From assembly GCF_030705605.1 (NCBI RefSeq), contig NZ_JAPCKK010000034.1, forward strand, positions 186,001 through 250,000: DNA of 64,000 nucleotides. The letters run 5' to 3'. How positions within the stretch are numbered: the stretch's first letter is position 1; the number at the start of each line of letters is the position of its first letter. This document shows positions 43,161-54,268 of the stretch, piece after piece. A program made the translations under genes and the position numbers. The notes beneath the pieces are model-generated. The model did no database searches, was not told the DNA's origin, and saw only the letters and a list, made by a program, of their open reading frames with translations. This stretch comes from Paenibacillus zeirhizosphaerae. Lineage in GTDB: Bacteria; Bacillota; Bacilli; Paenibacillales; Paenibacillaceae.

Positions 43161-43521
43161 TGGAGGCGAGGGGAGTCGAACCCCTGTCCGAAGATAACGA
43201 CACATAAGCTTCTACGGGTGTAGTCACAGTTTTGATGTCACCCGAGTATCGCCCCGTAACCGGCTATACGTTGGGTCAGCCTGATTGTCTTCTTCAGCAC
43301 ACCCCAGGCGGAGATGTGACAGCGTATCCCACTAAAGTTGGGCCCTCATCCCGGTACATGGGCGATACAGAGCGAGAGCACGTGTGCAGGTTATTAAGCT
43401 GCTACAGCGTAGTTAGTTGTTTGTTTGCCGTTTAATAGGCTTTAGCGTTGATGAAGCGGACGCGTCCCCACTACCCGCTACTCATGCTCGAACTATCCCC
43501 GTCGAATCCATAAACGCCCCC
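43161..43521 (-). ncRNA. ssrA: tmRNA (SsrA)
   Basis: Rescues stalled ribosomes together with SmpB. The 5' end GGGGGCG pairs with CGCCTCC at the 3' end; the G-U at the third pair is the AlaRS identity element. The T-arm is GACAGGGGTTCGACTCCCCT. The tag frame at 43391-43429 reads GKQTTNYAVAA followed by two TAA stops, preceded by the usual resume Ala carried by the tmRNA. The gene does not encode CCA: the discriminator A is followed by TTG. Length 361 nt, as in Bacillus. Confidence 0.93.
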
Positions 43522-43658
43522 TCATTTAAAAGGGCTCCTGGATTAGATCCGGCATGGCCGGGCATAAGCATTGATCTATCCCACATCCTCCCCCTCCATA
43601 AAAAGGAAGGATACTCAGAAGCATCAAGGTGCAGTGCTCATAAGAACACTACTCCCTC

Positions 43659-43664
43659 ATTGTA
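43659..43664 (-). promoter_or_regulatory. Candidate extended -10 upstream of ssrA
   Basis: The minus strand reads TGGTACAAT, an extended -10 with no clear -35, about 130 bases before the mature tmRNA 5' end. Confidence 0.35.
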
Positions 43665-43778
43665 CCATACATCAGCCTCAAAATATAGACATTACGCTAT
43701 ACTGAGCGTATATAATTTACCCCAACTCAGGTCGGCTGAACCTGTACAAGCAGCATGTTCCTGTTCATCCAAATCTGC

Positions 43779-44258
43779 TTAACGAGCAACCTTTTGCTTC
43801 TCGCGCAGCGCTCGCTGGATGTCTCGTTGGGCATCTCGTTTGGCCGCCGATTCACGCTTGTCATACTGTTTCTTACCTTTACCAATCCCAAGCAGCAGCT
43901 TCGCATAGCCGTTGCGAACATATATCTTCAACGGAACGATCGAGTAGCCGTCCTGCTTCGACTGGCCCAGCAGCTTGTTGATCTGCACCTTGTGCAGCAG
44001 CAGCTTGCGCGTACGTGTCGGGTCGGTAGGATTATGACGATTGCCCTGCTCGAACGGGCTAATATGCATATTATGAATATGAATTTCCCCGTTACGGATG
44101 GTTGCAAATGCGTCGTTGATGTTCGAACGCCCGTTGCGTATTGACTTGATCTCCGTTCCTGTCAGCACCATGCCCGCTTCGTAGGTATCCTCAATAAAAT
44201 AATCATGGGAAGCTTTCTTGTTCTGGGCGAGCACTTTCCCGTCTGCTTTTTTACCCAT
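43779..44258 (-). CDS. smpB: SsrA-binding protein
   Basis: Binds the tRNA-like domain of tmRNA and delivers it to stalled ribosomes. The 159-residue length and motifs are canonical: [70 protein letters not shown] and the basic tail [30 protein letters not shown] 44258 follows GAGGAG; the frame to 44267 only adds the ribosome site. It is encoded between rnr and ssrA, with which it acts in trans-translation and transcript decay. Confidence 0.97.
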   Translation of the reverse strand: MGKKADGKVLAQNKKASHDYFIEDTYEAGMVLTGTEIKSIRNGRSNINDAFATIRNGEIHIHNMHISPFEQGNRHNPTDPTRTRKLLLHKVQINKLLGQSKQDGYSIVPLKIYVRNGYAKLLLGIGKGKKQYDKRESAAKRDAQRDIQRALREKQKVAR

Positions 44259-44336
44259 GACGATCACTCCTCTAACAAAATAACATGCTGGCGCAGCCAG
44301 ATATTAATTGTAGCAAATGCAGCTCGGCAAAAGCAA

Positions 44337-44365
44337 GGATATACGGCACGGCGGGCCGTATATCC
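44337..44365 (-). terminator. Rho-independent terminator 2 between rnr and smpB
   Basis: GGATATACGGC and GCCGTATATCC form a perfect 11-bp stem; the minus-strand tail is TTGCTTTTG. Confidence 0.7.
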
Positions 44366-44374
44366 CCTAAGGTA

Positions 44375-44401
44375 AACAGCCTGTCCTTGTGACAGGCTGT
44401 T
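44375..44401 (-). terminator. Hairpin 1 after rnr
   Basis: AACAGCCTGTC and GACAGGCTGTT form a perfect 11-bp stem with a 5-nt loop, 40 bases after the rnr stop. The tail is only TTTACC, so strength is uncertain; the second hairpin follows within 10 bases. Confidence 0.65.
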
Positions 44402-44441
44402 GCCCGAAGCTCCTTATACTGCCTGCCCATGGCTTTTTCAG

Positions 44442-47009
44442 CTACTTTTTCTTCTTACGGACGAAGGTCGCCGTCGCATTTCCGCCGCTGCCGCCTTTGG
44501 ACTTCTTACGCTTGCGCCGTACCGGGCCAGCGTTCTCACTGCCCGGTGCAGTGGATTCACCGATGAAGATGCCGCTCGCCGCTGTCTTCTTGCGGCGGCT
44601 TCCACCACCGCTGCCACCCGCAGCCGGTGAGCTGTAGCCACCCTTGCCGCTTCCGAACCCGAAGCTGACCGCAGGAGCCGAAGCGCCACCCCGATCGGAG
44701 CGACCGCCACTGTCGCCCCGTTTGCCTTTACCGCCCGCCTTGCCCCCGGAGCGGCCTCCTTCCTTGACGGCTGCCACCGCACCGGCACCGCCACGGCCGC
44801 CGCCCTTACCGCGTCCACCTGGACGTCCTGAGCCGCCTCCCCAGTCAGACCGTCCGCGCTCGCTGCGCGGCTTCATATCCACCAGTTCGAAGTCGATGGT
44901 GTGCTCCTCCATGCTCACGCGTGATACCCGCACCTTAACCTCGTCCCCAATGCGGAATACCCGTGAGGTACGCTCACCGATCAGAGCCATATGCGCCTCA
45001 TCGAAATGGTAGTAGTCGTCCGTTAATCCACCCATCCGAATGAGACCCTCAACTGTATTTTCCAGCTCAATAAACATACCAAAGCTCGTGACGCTGCTGA
45101 TCATACCCTCGAACTCTTCCCCGACCTTATCCAGCATATACTCCGCTTTCTTCATCTGCTCCACGTCCCGCTCGGCATCCACCGCGACCCGCTCCCGTTC
45201 GGAGGACTGCTGGGCGATGTCTTGCATGCGCGAGGCCAGATATTCCTGCCGTTCCGGAGATAGCGTTCCGCCGCTCTCCAGCACTTCCCGGATCACCCGG
45301 TGGATGACCAAATCGGGATAGCGGCGAATCGGAGAAGTGAAGTGCGAATAAAATTCCGCAGCAAGTCCGAAGTGGCCCGTGGACTCCGCGTCATACTTCG
45401 CCTGCTTCATTGAACGCAGCATCATCGTGCTCAGCACGGTCTGCTCCTTTGTGCCTTGAATGTCCTCCAGCAGTGTCTGCAGAGCACGAGGATGAATCGA
45501 GTTGCCACGCCCTTTAATCTGGTGGCCAAAGTTGGCAGCAAACGCCATAAAGTTCTGCAGCTTCTCCTGATCCGGGTCCTCGTGAATCCGGTAAATAAAC
45601 GGCACCTTCAGCCAATGAAAATGCTCCGCCACCGTCTCATTCGCCGCCAGCATGAACTCCTCGATAATCTGCTCGGCCACGGTACGCTCCCGCTTGATAA
45701 TATCGACGGCCTTGCCTTCCTCATTCACGAGGACCTTCGCTTCGTCGAAATCGAAATCGACCGCTCCCCGCTTCATCCGGTTGCTGCGCAGCTTCATGGC
45801 CAGCTCCTTCATCAGCTTGAAGGTATCGACCAGCTCCTTATACCGCTCCATCAATTCCGGATCCTCTTCATCGAGGATTTGGCGGACATTTCTATAGGTC
45901 ATCCGTTCCTTTGTTTTAATCACACTTGTAAAAACATCATGGCGCACGACCTTCATATCCAGATCGAATTCCATTTCACACGACATGGTCAGCCGGTCCA
46001 CCTGCGGGTTAAGAGAGCAGATCCCGTTGGATAGACGATGCGGAAGCATCGGGATGACACGGTCCACCAGATACACGCTGCATCCGCGGTTATACGCCTC
46101 CTGGTCAAGCTTGGAATTCTCGCGCACATAATACCCGACATCGGCGATATGAACACCTAGCAGGTAGTTTCCGTTCGGCAGACGCTCCACATTGACGGCA
46201 TCGTCCAGATCCTTTGCATCTTCCCCGTCGATGGTTACAATCGTTTTGCCGCGCAGATCCCGTCTTCCCTGACGAACGATTTCATCCTCTGTAATGGAAT
46301 CCGGAGCCGCCTCCGCTTCCGCCATGACCTCTTCCGGAAAAGATTCCGGCAGTTGATGCTTGCGAATAACAGACAGAATATCTATGCCCGGGTCATCCTT
46401 ATGTCCGAGAATTTCAATGATTTCGCCTTCTGCAGCCGCACGCCCCTCCGGGTAATTCACAATCCGCACAACAACCTTCTGTCCGTTGACCGCTCCATGA
46501 AAGCTTGGCTGAGGAATAAAAATATCCCGATTAATCCGTTTATCATCAGGAATCACGAAGCCGTACACCTCGTGACTTTGAAACACGCCGACCACCTGCA
46601 GAATGCCGCGCTCGACGATCCGCACCACTTCACCTTCCAGGCGTCCACCAGCATGTCCTCTGGACGTGATACGGACCAGCACGGTGTCCCCGTTCATCGC
46701 CCCCTTGAGATCATTGGCATGGATGTAGACGTCTGGATGCTCTCTATCCTCCGGGATCAGGAAAGCAAAACCCTTGGCATGAGCCTGCAGGCGTCCACGT
46801 ACCAGATTCATCCGTTCTGGAACCCCGTATCGGTTGCCGCTGTTCAACAGCAGCTTACCACTCTCCTCCAACGAGTTCAGCAGCTTGAGGAATTCTCTGA
46901 ACTCCCCGGCATTGTCGATCCCGAAATGCTTCTCCAGCTCCTGATATGTCATCGGTTTATACGCGGCATCCCGCATAAATTCAAGTATTTGTTCTTCAGT
47001 TATCATCAT
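44442..47009 (-). CDS. rnr: Ribonuclease R with unusually long Gly/Arg/Lys tail (855 aa)
   Basis: 3'-to-5' exoribonuclease that degrades structured RNA and acts with tmRNA-SmpB. Winged helix (about 1-70), two cold-shock domains ([34 protein letters not shown]), RNB catalytic domain with [16 protein letters not shown] (metal Asp cluster) and [23 protein letters not shown], and S1 domain ([23 protein letters not shown]). After residue about 725 comes about 130 residues of [20 protein letters not shown] and KRKKSKGG sequence, longer than the basic tails of typical RNase R. ATG 47009 follows GAGG; the frame to 47039 has no ribosome site. Confidence 0.95.
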   Translation of the reverse strand: MMITEEQILEFMRDAAYKPMTYQELEKHFGIDNAGEFREFLKLLNSLEESGKLLLNSGNRYGVPERMNLVRGRLQAHAKGFAFLIPEDREHPDVYIHANDLKGAMNGDTVLVRITSRGHAGGRLEGEVVRIVERGILQVVGVFQSHEVYGFVIPDDKRINRDIFIPQPSFHGAVNGQKVVVRIVNYPEGRAAAEGEIIEILGHKDDPGIDILSVIRKHQLPESFPEEVMAEAEAAPDSITEDEIVRQGRRDLRGKTIVTIDGEDAKDLDDAVNVERLPNGNYLLGVHIADVGYYVRENSKLDQEAYNRGCSVYLVDRVIPMLPHRLSNGICSLNPQVDRLTMSCEMEFDLDMKVVRHDVFTSVIKTKERMTYRNVRQILDEEDPELMERYKELVDTFKLMKELAMKLRSNRMKRGAVDFDFDEAKVLVNEEGKAVDIIKRERTVAEQIIEEFMLAANETVAEHFHWLKVPFIYRIHEDPDQEKLQNFMAFAANFGHQIKGRGNSIHPRALQTLLEDIQGTKEQTVLSTMMLRSMKQAKYDAESTGHFGLAAEFYSHFTSPIRRYPDLVIHRVIREVLESGGTLSPERQEYLASRMQDIAQQSSERERVAVDAERDVEQMKKAEYMLDKVGEEFEGMISSVTSFGMFIELENTVEGLIRMGGLTDDYYHFDEAHMALIGERTSRVFRIGDEVKVRVSRVSMEEHTIDFELVDMKPRSERGRSDWGGGSGRPGGRGKGGGRGGAGAVAAVKEGGRSGGKAGGKGKRGDSGGRSDRGGASAPAVSFGFGSGKGGYSSPAAGGSGGGSRRKKTAASGIFIGESTAPGSENAGPVRRKRKKSKGGSGGNATATFVRKKKK

Positions 47010-47070
47010 TGTCCACCTCGGGTGACCTATAATTTTCAACCCATTTCCATTTCATTCGGTCTTGATACAA

Positions 47071-47104
47071 CCAGTCCTAGTATACTCATACCCTAGTATA
47101 CACG
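47071..47104 (-). repeat. Direct repeat upstream of rnr
   Basis: On the minus strand GTATACTAGG occurs twice with a 16-bp period (plus strand CCTAGTATAC twice, about 47076-47101). Each contains the GTATAC palindrome. It lies about 65-95 bases before the rnr start. Confidence 0.6.
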
Positions 47105-47179
47105 GATTCAATCCTGGGCATCCCTGCCCCTGTTTCAGAATTGTCTTTACTATGTTAGAGTATCGCTCATTATGTATTT

Positions 47180-47349
47180 CTGACACAGTCCTGAGTATGT
47201 GAAGGTTCCCACCGCCTGAAGAGGCAGGGGCTTCTTGTTTCGACGATCGCTGCCTTTCTGTAGGAAAGGTCTGACTGGATCTCCACAAGCGTTCGATGCG
47301 GCACACGCATCCCGTTCGGGGCAAACCCTCCCTACGGTATTCAGTCCAT
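47180..47349 (-). ncRNA. Predicted reRNA (omega RNA) of the TnpB element
   Basis: TnpB proteins use an RNA spanning the tnpB 3' end and right end, with a guide copied from the flank. Here the right end seems to finish at TTCAC (47199), so the guide would be about 47183-47198 (ATACTCAGGACTGTGT). Inferred from position only. Confidence 0.45.
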
Positions 47350-48480
47350 CACGCTACGATGCTCAAAGCCCGCTGCAAAATGACCTGGGCCGAAACGATG
47401 TCTCTGTCCTGCACCAGTCCGCATGCTTCGCATTCATGAAGCCGGATCACCAACGTTTTGGGAACATCCGCACCGCAGATGCAGGTTTGCGATGTGCCGT
47501 GGGCGGGCACTTCTACGAGTCGCTTCCCCTGTCTTGCCGCTTTATACGACAGATACGTGATGAACCTTCGCCATCCGGCATCCGAGATGCTTTTGGACAG
47601 CCGACGGTTGCGGATCAGGTTCTTCACTTTCAACTGCTCCACCGCAATCAGGTCATGTCCCTGAACGATGCGATGCGATTGCTTGTGCAAGAAATCTTTT
47701 CGCTGACGCGCCACTTTCTGGTGGATGTTCGCGACCTTCTGTTTGGCTTTCTGCCGGTTGCGGGAACCGCGCGTTTTCCGGGACAACCGCTGCTGGGCGC
47801 GTCTGAGCCGCTTCTCTGCTCTTCGCAGATGCCGTGGGTTGTCCACCTTCGTCTCATCGGACAGCGCCGCAAACGTGCGCAGCCCAACGTCGATGCCCAC
47901 GGCTGTTTCCGCCGTCTGGCCGGCTTCCGCTGCCTCTATGTTCACACCGATCCCCACCATCCACCCGTCTGCATGCCGTTTCACGTTGATTTGGGTCACA
48001 TTCGCCCGGTCGAACGGACGATGTGTACGCATGCGGACAAAGCCGATTTTGGATAGATAGACGTATCCATCCCGGGCGAAAGTCTTGTCTACCGCACCAG
48101 GCTGAGGGTACGTAAAGGAGAGGTATCGGTCGGCCGACTTATAATGGGGAAAACCCGCATCGCCGCGAAAGAACCGCTGATAGGCATCATCCAAACGCCG
48201 CAGGCAATCTTGTAGCACTTGCGAATGAACTTCTTTGTATTCGGGAAATTCCTTCTTGAAGGCGGGCAATTCATTTTGCTGCATGGCATAGGTGACGGTT
48301 CTGCCCTCTTGGTTGTAGACGGTATCCCGTTGCTCCTTCGCCCGATTGTACAGCTTCCGGCACAAGATCAACGTTCGAATCATAAGTTCTTCCTGTTTGG
48401 GGGTCGAGTAGAGGCGAAATTGATACGTGATTTGCACGAAGGGTCACCGCCTTAATGAGAACATATATTCTCATTATATC
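47199..48480 (-). mobile_element. IS605-family TnpB-only element (IS1341-like)
   Basis: It holds one tnpB gene and both subterminal hairpins expected of this family: the right-end stem CCCCTGCCT-CTTC-AGGCGGTGGG (47208-47230) followed by AACCTTCAC, and a left-end stem AATGAGAA-TATATG-TTCTCATT (48454-48475). No tnpA is present, so it would need a transposase in trans. It is inserted between secG and rnr, which are normally adjacent. Ends are approximate because this family makes no inverted repeats or target duplications. Confidence 0.75.
47349..48437 (-). CDS. tnpB: TnpB RNA-guided endonuclease (362 aa)
   Basis: An RNA-guided nuclease of IS200/IS605 elements and ancestor of Cas12. RuvC motifs: GIDVGLR (Asp 183), IAVEQLKVKN (Glu 267), QDRDIVSAQVIL (Asp 346). 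The N-terminal helix-turn-helix region MQITYQFRLYSTPKQEELM is typical. The zinc knuckle is odd: TSQTCICG (CxC, 319 and 321) instead of CxxC, paired with CEAC (336-339); and the final motif has Val where NA is usual (DRDIVSA). Such changes may weaken metal binding. Start ATG 48437; ribosome site weak. Confidence 0.88.
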   Translation of the reverse strand: MQITYQFRLYSTPKQEELMIRTLILCRKLYNRAKEQRDTVYNQEGRTVTYAMQQNELPAFKKEFPEYKEVHSQVLQDCLRRLDDAYQRFFRGDAGFPHYKSADRYLSFTYPQPGAVDKTFARDGYVYLSKIGFVRMRTHRPFDRANVTQINVKRHADGWMVGIGVNIEAAEAGQTAETAVGIDVGLRTFAALSDETKVDNPRHLRRAEKRLRRAQQRLSRKTRGSRNRQKAKQKVANIHQKVARQRKDFLHKQSHRIVQGHDLIAVEQLKVKNLIRNRRLSKSISDAGWRRFITYLSYKAARQGKRLVEVPAHGTSQTCICGADVPKTLVIRLHECEACGLVQDRDIVSAQVILQRALSIVA

Positions 48481-48662
48481 ACACAAACATTCGACTAGGA
48501 AAGTGCGCGCCTCATACCATAGACAAGTATATTTAGGCTTCGCCTAACCGAGATTCATCCCCCTTAAAGTTTTGTGAGCGCTGCTGCCCGAATAAACTTC
48601 AAACAAAACTCGCTTCGAAAGCATAGGCTCAGAGGAAGGGGACTTCTCTCGGAAGGATGTTA

Positions 48663-48698
48663 AAAAAAGCCCTCGTTTCGGTTGAAACGAAGGCTTTA
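48663..48698 (-). terminator. Rho-independent terminator of secG
   Basis: The minus strand reads AAAGCCTTCGTTTC, AACC, GAAACGAGGGCTTTTTT. It lies 11 bases past the stop codon. Confidence 0.85.
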
Positions 48699-48708
48699 GG
48701 TGTTCTTA

Positions 48709-48942
48709 TTAACTCACCAGTACGGCAACCAGAATAGAAACGATCATAAATGCCGCACCGAGACCTACCGTAATACGCTGCAGAATCAGATCCATACCGC
48801 GTGCTTTGGTTTTACCAAACAGATGTTCCGCTCCGCCGGAGATGGCACCGGATAACCCTGCGCTCTTACCTTTTTGCAATAATACAACCGCAACCACAGC
48901 AATAGACAATACAACGAGCACGATCTTCAAAAACAATTCCAT
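48709..48942 (-). CDS. secG: Preprotein translocase subunit SecG
   Basis: Third subunit of the SecYEG channel in the cytoplasmic membrane. 77 residues with two membrane helices ([21 protein letters not shown] and [20 protein letters not shown]) joined by the conserved cytosolic loop [30 protein letters not shown] 48942 is eight bases after GGAGG; the frame to GTG 48951 overlaps that site. The gene is next to rnr in most Firmicutes; here a TnpB element separates them. Confidence 0.95.
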   Translation of the reverse strand: MELFLKIVLVVLSIAVVAVVLLQKGKSAGLSGAISGGAEHLFGKTKARGMDLILQRITVGLGAAFMIVSILVAVLVS

Positions 48943-49085
48943 GTATTCCACCTCCTAAGAACATTACATCTGCTTTGCACCTATCGCATATCAAGACAAT
49001 CTGTATATTCAAACACTTTCATCAGTAACAATCTACGCAAAACAGCACTTTTATTGTACCATATGAAATCATTGCTGGCAATAAA

Positions 49086-49113
49086 AACAAGGCAGACCGA
49101 GGTCTGCCTTGCC
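49086..49113 (-). terminator. Rho-independent terminator of eno
   Basis: AAGGCAGAC and GTCTGCCTT pair across CGAG; the minus-strand tail is GTTTTTAT. Confidence 0.85.
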
Positions 49114-49131
49114 AAAAATGCCGATACGGCA

Positions 49132-50442
<1,311 letters not shown>

Positions 50443-50468
50443 TTATTCTATTCTTAAATTAACACATC

Positions 50469-52013
50469 TTATTTACGTGCTGCAATCATAGACTGTCCAG
50501 TCATTTCCACAGGCTGCGGCAGACCCATCAGGTCCAGCAGTGTCGGGGCCACGTCAGCCAGAACTCCGCTTTCACGCAGCACGAGATTTTCATCTGTTAC
50601 GATAAACGGAACCGGGTTGGTCGTGTGAGCGGTAAATGGACGGCCCTGTTCGTCAATTTCCATATCCGCATTGCCATGGTCAGCAATGATGATCACGGTG
50701 CCGCCTTTGGCCTTAACCGCATCCACCACTCGTCCTACACACTCATCCGTGACTTCTACAGCTTTAATTGTAGGCTCCATTTTACCGGAGTGCCCTACCA
50801 TGTCCGGGTTCGCAAAGTTCAGAATAATCGCGTCATGCTGATCGGACTCGATCTCCTTCACGCAAGCATCCGCCACTTCATAAGCGCTCATTTCCGGCTG
50901 CAGATCATAGGTTGCTACCTTCGGCGAGTTGATCAAAACCCGTGTTTCGCCAGGAAGCTCAACATCGCGGCCGCCACTGAAGAAGAACGTCACGTGCGGG
51001 TATTTCTCGGTTTCAGCAATACGCAACTGCTTCTTGTTATGCTGTACCAGCACTTCACCGAACGTATTGTCCAGGTTCTTCGGCTTGTAGGCCACGAAGC
51101 CGTTCACCGTTTCACTGAACAAAGTCAGGCATACGAAATGCAAATTTTCTGGAAACTTCGGTCCTCTGTCAAACCCTTGGAAATCCGCATTAGTGAACAC
51201 CTGAGCCAACTGGATGGCACGGTCGGGACGGAAGTTCAAGAAAACAACCGAATCCCCGCTCTCCACAAGACCTACCGGGCTGCCATCCGGATGGGTAATC
51301 ACAGTCGGCTCTACAAACTCGTCAAATACGGACTTTTCATACGATTCACGAAGAGCCTGCATCGGGTCCGTATATTTAGGGCCGTCGCCGTACACGATGG
51401 CACGGTATGATTTCTCAACCCGTTCCCATCGTTTGTCACGGTCCATCGCATAATAGCGTCCTTGTACGGTCGCGATTTTGCCGATACCGCTTTCCTGGAT
51501 TTTGGCAATCAGCTTCTCCATGAAGCTCACGCCGCTGTCAGGCATAACGTCACGGCCGTCCATAAATGCGTGAATATAAACTTCATGTAATTCCTCCCGC
51601 TTGGCCAGGTCAATCATGGCAAACAGGTGGTCAATATGGCTGTGCACGCCGCCATCGGACAGCAGTCCGTACAGGTGCAGCTTCTTGTTGTTGTTCTTCG
51701 CATAACGAACCGCTTCAACCAGCGTTTCGTTCTCGAAGAACTCTCCCTCACGGATGGACTTGGAGATTCTGGTCAGATCCTGATACACGACCCGTCCTGC
51801 ACCGATGTTCAGGTGGCCGACCTCCGAGTTGCCCATTTGCCCTTCTGGCAATCCGACCGCTTCACCGGATGCCGTCAACGTTGTGTGCGGGTAGATGCTT
51901 AAGTATTTGTCATAGTTCGGCTTATTGGCCTGTGCAACGGCATTGCCTTCCACAGTATCTCTAAGCCCGAACCCGTCCATAATAATCAGTGCTACCGGTC
52001 TTGGTGCAGTCAT
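50469..52013 (-). CDS. gpmI: 2,3-bisphosphoglycerate-independent phosphoglycerate mutase
   Basis: Interconverts 3- and 2-phosphoglycerate through a phosphoserine, with two Mn ions. 514 residues, typical. Motifs: [13 protein letters not shown] (metal Asp), [14 protein letters not shown] (catalytic Ser), [49 protein letters not shown] and [12 protein letters not shown] 52013 lies one base after the tpiA stop with GAGGGGG inside the tpiA 3' end, so the two are translationally coupled. The longer frame to 52034 is not supported. Confidence 0.97.
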   Translation of the reverse strand: MTAPRPVALIIMDGFGLRDTVEGNAVAQANKPNYDKYLSIYPHTTLTASGEAVGLPEGQMGNSEVGHLNIGAGRVVYQDLTRISKSIREGEFFENETLVEAVRYAKNNNKKLHLYGLLSDGGVHSHIDHLFAMIDLAKREELHEVYIHAFMDGRDVMPDSGVSFMEKLIAKIQESGIGKIATVQGRYYAMDRDKRWERVEKSYRAIVYGDGPKYTDPMQALRESYEKSVFDEFVEPTVITHPDGSPVGLVESGDSVVFLNFRPDRAIQLAQVFTNADFQGFDRGPKFPENLHFVCLTLFSETVNGFVAYKPKNLDNTFGEVLVQHNKKQLRIAETEKYPHVTFFFSGGRDVELPGETRVLINSPKVATYDLQPEMSAYEVADACVKEIESDQHDAIILNFANPDMVGHSGKMEPTIKAVEVTDECVGRVVDAVKAKGGTVIIIADHGNADMEIDEQGRPFTAHTTNPVPFIVTDENLVLRESGVLADVAPTLLDLMGLPQPVEMTGQSMIAARK

Positions 52014-52014
52014 G

Positions 52015-52767
52015 TTACTTCGCCCCCTCAACAAGCGCGATATAGGATGCCGGCTGCAGGCTTGCCCCGCCGACCAGTGCGCCGTCGATGTCGCTTTGGC
52101 CCATGTACTCTGTTACATTTTCGGGTTTTACGCTGCCGCCGTATTGAATGCGAACCACATTAGCCGTGCTCTCGTCATACAGTTCTGTAATCAAGGTACG
52201 GATGTAGGCAATAACCTCATTGGCGTCCTGCGCCGTGGAGGATTTGCCAGTTCCGATTGCCCAGATTGGCTCGTAAGCCACAACCACTTTCGTCGCTTGA
52301 TCTTTCGCAAGTCCGGCAAAAGCTGCTTCTGTCTGCACTTTGCATACTTCCTTCGTTTGTCCGGCTTCACGCTCTTCCAGCTTCTCGCCGACACATACGA
52401 TCGGAGTCAGATCGTTACGGAAGGCGGCGTGAACTTTCTTGTTCACCGTTTCATCCGTTTCCGCAAAATATTGACGGCGCTCAGAGTGCCCGATAATGAC
52501 GTAATCCACACCAAGATCCTTCAGCATACGACCGCTGATCTCACCTGTATAAGCACCATCTTCAGCGAAGTGAAGGTTTTGTGCTCCGATTTTGATGGAG
52601 GTTCCTTTTACAGCTTCCACCAGAGCAGGCAGGTTGGTAAATGGGGCGCAGATTACGCTTTCTACGCCTTCCACTTCAGCTTTGCCTTTAATTTCCTGGA
52701 TGAAGTCCGTTGCTTCAGGAACCGTTTTGAACATTTTCCAGTTACCTGCAATAATTGGTGTTCTCAC
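52015..52767 (-). CDS. tpiA: Triosephosphate isomerase
   Basis: Isomerises dihydroxyacetone phosphate and glyceraldehyde 3-phosphate. 250 residues. Motifs: [13 protein letters not shown] (Asn and Lys of the active site), [16 protein letters not shown] (catalytic His), [24 protein letters not shown] (catalytic Glu and loop 6), [13 protein letters not shown] and [11 protein letters not shown]. The start is GTG 52767 with AGGGGG upstream. Between pgk (20-base gap) and gpmI (overlap) in the glycolytic operon. Confidence 0.98.
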   Translation of the reverse strand: MRTPIIAGNWKMFKTVPEATDFIQEIKGKAEVEGVESVICAPFTNLPALVEAVKGTSIKIGAQNLHFAEDGAYTGEISGRMLKDLGVDYVIIGHSERRQYFAETDETVNKKVHAAFRNDLTPIVCVGEKLEEREAGQTKEVCKVQTEAAFAGLAKDQATKVVVAYEPIWAIGTGKSSTAQDANEVIAYIRTLITELYDESTANVVRIQYGGSVKPENVTEYMGQSDIDGALVGGASLQPASYIALVEGAK

Positions 52768-52787
52768 TCTATTCAGCCCCCTGCTAA

Positions 52788-53969
52788 TTACTTGTCGTTC
52801 AATGCTACAACGCCTGGAAGCGCCTTGCCTTCCATGAACTCAAGGGAAGCGCCGCCGCCTGTGGAGATATGATCCATCTTGTCGGCCAGACCAAATTTCT
52901 CAGCCGCCGCCGCAGAGTCACCACCACCGATGATGGTGTAGCCTTCTGTTGTTGCGCAAGCTTCTGCTACTTCACGGGTACCGTTGGAGAATGGCTCAAT
53001 TTCGAATACGCCCATAGGTCCATTCCATACAACCAGCTTGGAGTTTTTGATAACGTCGGCATAGATAGCACGCGTTTTCGGACCGATGTCCACGCCTTCC
53101 CAATCGGCAGGAATACCGTCGATATCCACAATTTGTGTATTTGCGGAAGCGCTGAAATCATCGGAAACTACGATATCCACCGGCAGGTAGAAGTTTTTGC
53201 CCAGGCTTTTCGCTTTCTCGATAAAACCAAGGGACACGTCCAGCTTGGATTCATCCAACAGAGATTGGCCGATTTCATGGCCTTGAGCCTTGAAGAAGGT
53301 GTAAGTCAGGCCTCCGCCGATGATGATGTTGTCTGCAAGGTTGATCAGGTTGTCGATCACGTCGATTTTGTCCTTCACCTTGGAACCGCCGATAATCGCA
53401 GTGAACGGACGCTCCGGATTGGACAGCGCTTTGCCCAGAACGGACAACTCTCTCTCCATCAACAGACCGGATACAGCCGGCAGAAAATGTGCAATGCCTT
53501 CCGTGGAGGCGTGCGCACGGTGTGCCGCGCCAAATGCGTCGTTGACGAACAAGTCCGCCAGCTCAGCAAATTGCTTTGCTAGTTCCGGATCGTTCTTCTC
53601 TTCGCCCGGATAGAAGCGGACGTTCTCAAGCAGCAGCACGTCGCCGTTTTGCAGCTCTGCCACTTTCGCTTGTACCGCTTCGCCAACAGCTTCATCAGCT
53701 TTAGCCACAGACTTGCCGAGCAGCTCAGACAGACGTGCCGCTACCGGTGTCAGACGCATGGATTCAACCACTTCGCCTTTTGGGCGTCCAAAGTGGCTTG
53801 CCAGAATAATTTTAGCACCTTTTTCAATCAGGTAATTAATCGTTGGCAGGGTCTCGCGGATACGCTTGTCATCGGTAATCTTGCCGTCTTCAACAGGAAC
53901 GTTGAAATCAACGCGGACAAACACTTTCTTGCCGTTTACTTCTACATCGCGAACGCTTTTCTTGTTCAT
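52788..53969 (-). CDS. pgk: Phosphoglycerate kinase
   Basis: Converts 1,3-bisphosphoglycerate and ADP to 3-phosphoglycerate and ATP. 393 residues. Motifs: [110 protein letters not shown] and [36 protein letters not shown] 53969 follows GGAGGAG by seven bases. A terminator hairpin and a small inverted-repeat element lie between gapA and this gene, so pgk may depend on read-through or a promoter in that gap. Confidence 0.98.
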   Translation of the reverse strand: MNKKSVRDVEVNGKKVFVRVDFNVPVEDGKITDDKRIRETLPTINYLIEKGAKIILASHFGRPKGEVVESMRLTPVAARLSELLGKSVAKADEAVGEAVQAKVAELQNGDVLLLENVRFYPGEEKNDPELAKQFAELADLFVNDAFGAAHRAHASTEGIAHFLPAVSGLLMERELSVLGKALSNPERPFTAIIGGSKVKDKIDVIDNLINLADNIIIGGGLTYTFFKAQGHEIGQSLLDESKLDVSLGFIEKAKSLGKNFYLPVDIVVSDDFSASANTQIVDIDGIPADWEGVDIGPKTRAIYADVIKNSKLVVWNGPMGVFEIEPFSNGTREVAEACATTEGYTIIGGGDSAAAAEKFGLADKMDHISTGGGASLEFMEGKALPGVVALNDK

Positions 53970-54019
53970 ATCGATACTCCTCCGCACCAGGGATTTGATG
54001 ATGTGCCATACAAGAGGTT

Positions 54020-54185
54020 GTTCAAAAAGTCATCTTTTGATCACGAAGTAAATCAGGAAGCATACTCGACATCGAATCTTGAATTCAGCCGGGCCTTCCG
54101 GTGCTCACGTACCCCAAGTACGCTCCGCTCCTCAGTCCCTAGCTTCATCCAACCTTCTCGGTGCTGAAAACCTGACTTTTTGAAC
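54020..54185. repeat. MITE-like element with perfect 13-bp terminal inverted repeats
   Basis: GTTCAAAAAGTCA (54020-54032) and TGACTTTTTGAAC (54173-54185) bound 166 bp of noncoding sequence between gapA and pgk. No coding capacity is seen. The size and ends suit a miniature inverted-repeat element or dispersed palindromic repeat. Confidence 0.65.
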
Positions 54186-54204
54186 TCTCACTACAAGGAA
54201 GTCA

Positions 54205-54241
54205 TATATAAAGAGCGGAAACAGTAGTATGTTTCCGCTCT
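54205..54241 (-). terminator. Terminator directly downstream of gapA
   Basis: AGAGCGGAAAC and GTTTCCGCTCT form a perfect 11-bp stem; the minus-strand tail is TTTATATAT. It would reduce transcription into pgk. Confidence 0.75.
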
Positions 54242-54268
54242 ATGTGGTTACATAGCGCCAAGCCGTTA

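Noticed and set aside
42955-43197. 80-residue + strand frame as an intact gene
   Set aside because: Its last 12 or so residues are the antisense of the tmRNA 3' end and it lacks any catalytic domain; treated as a recombinase remnant.
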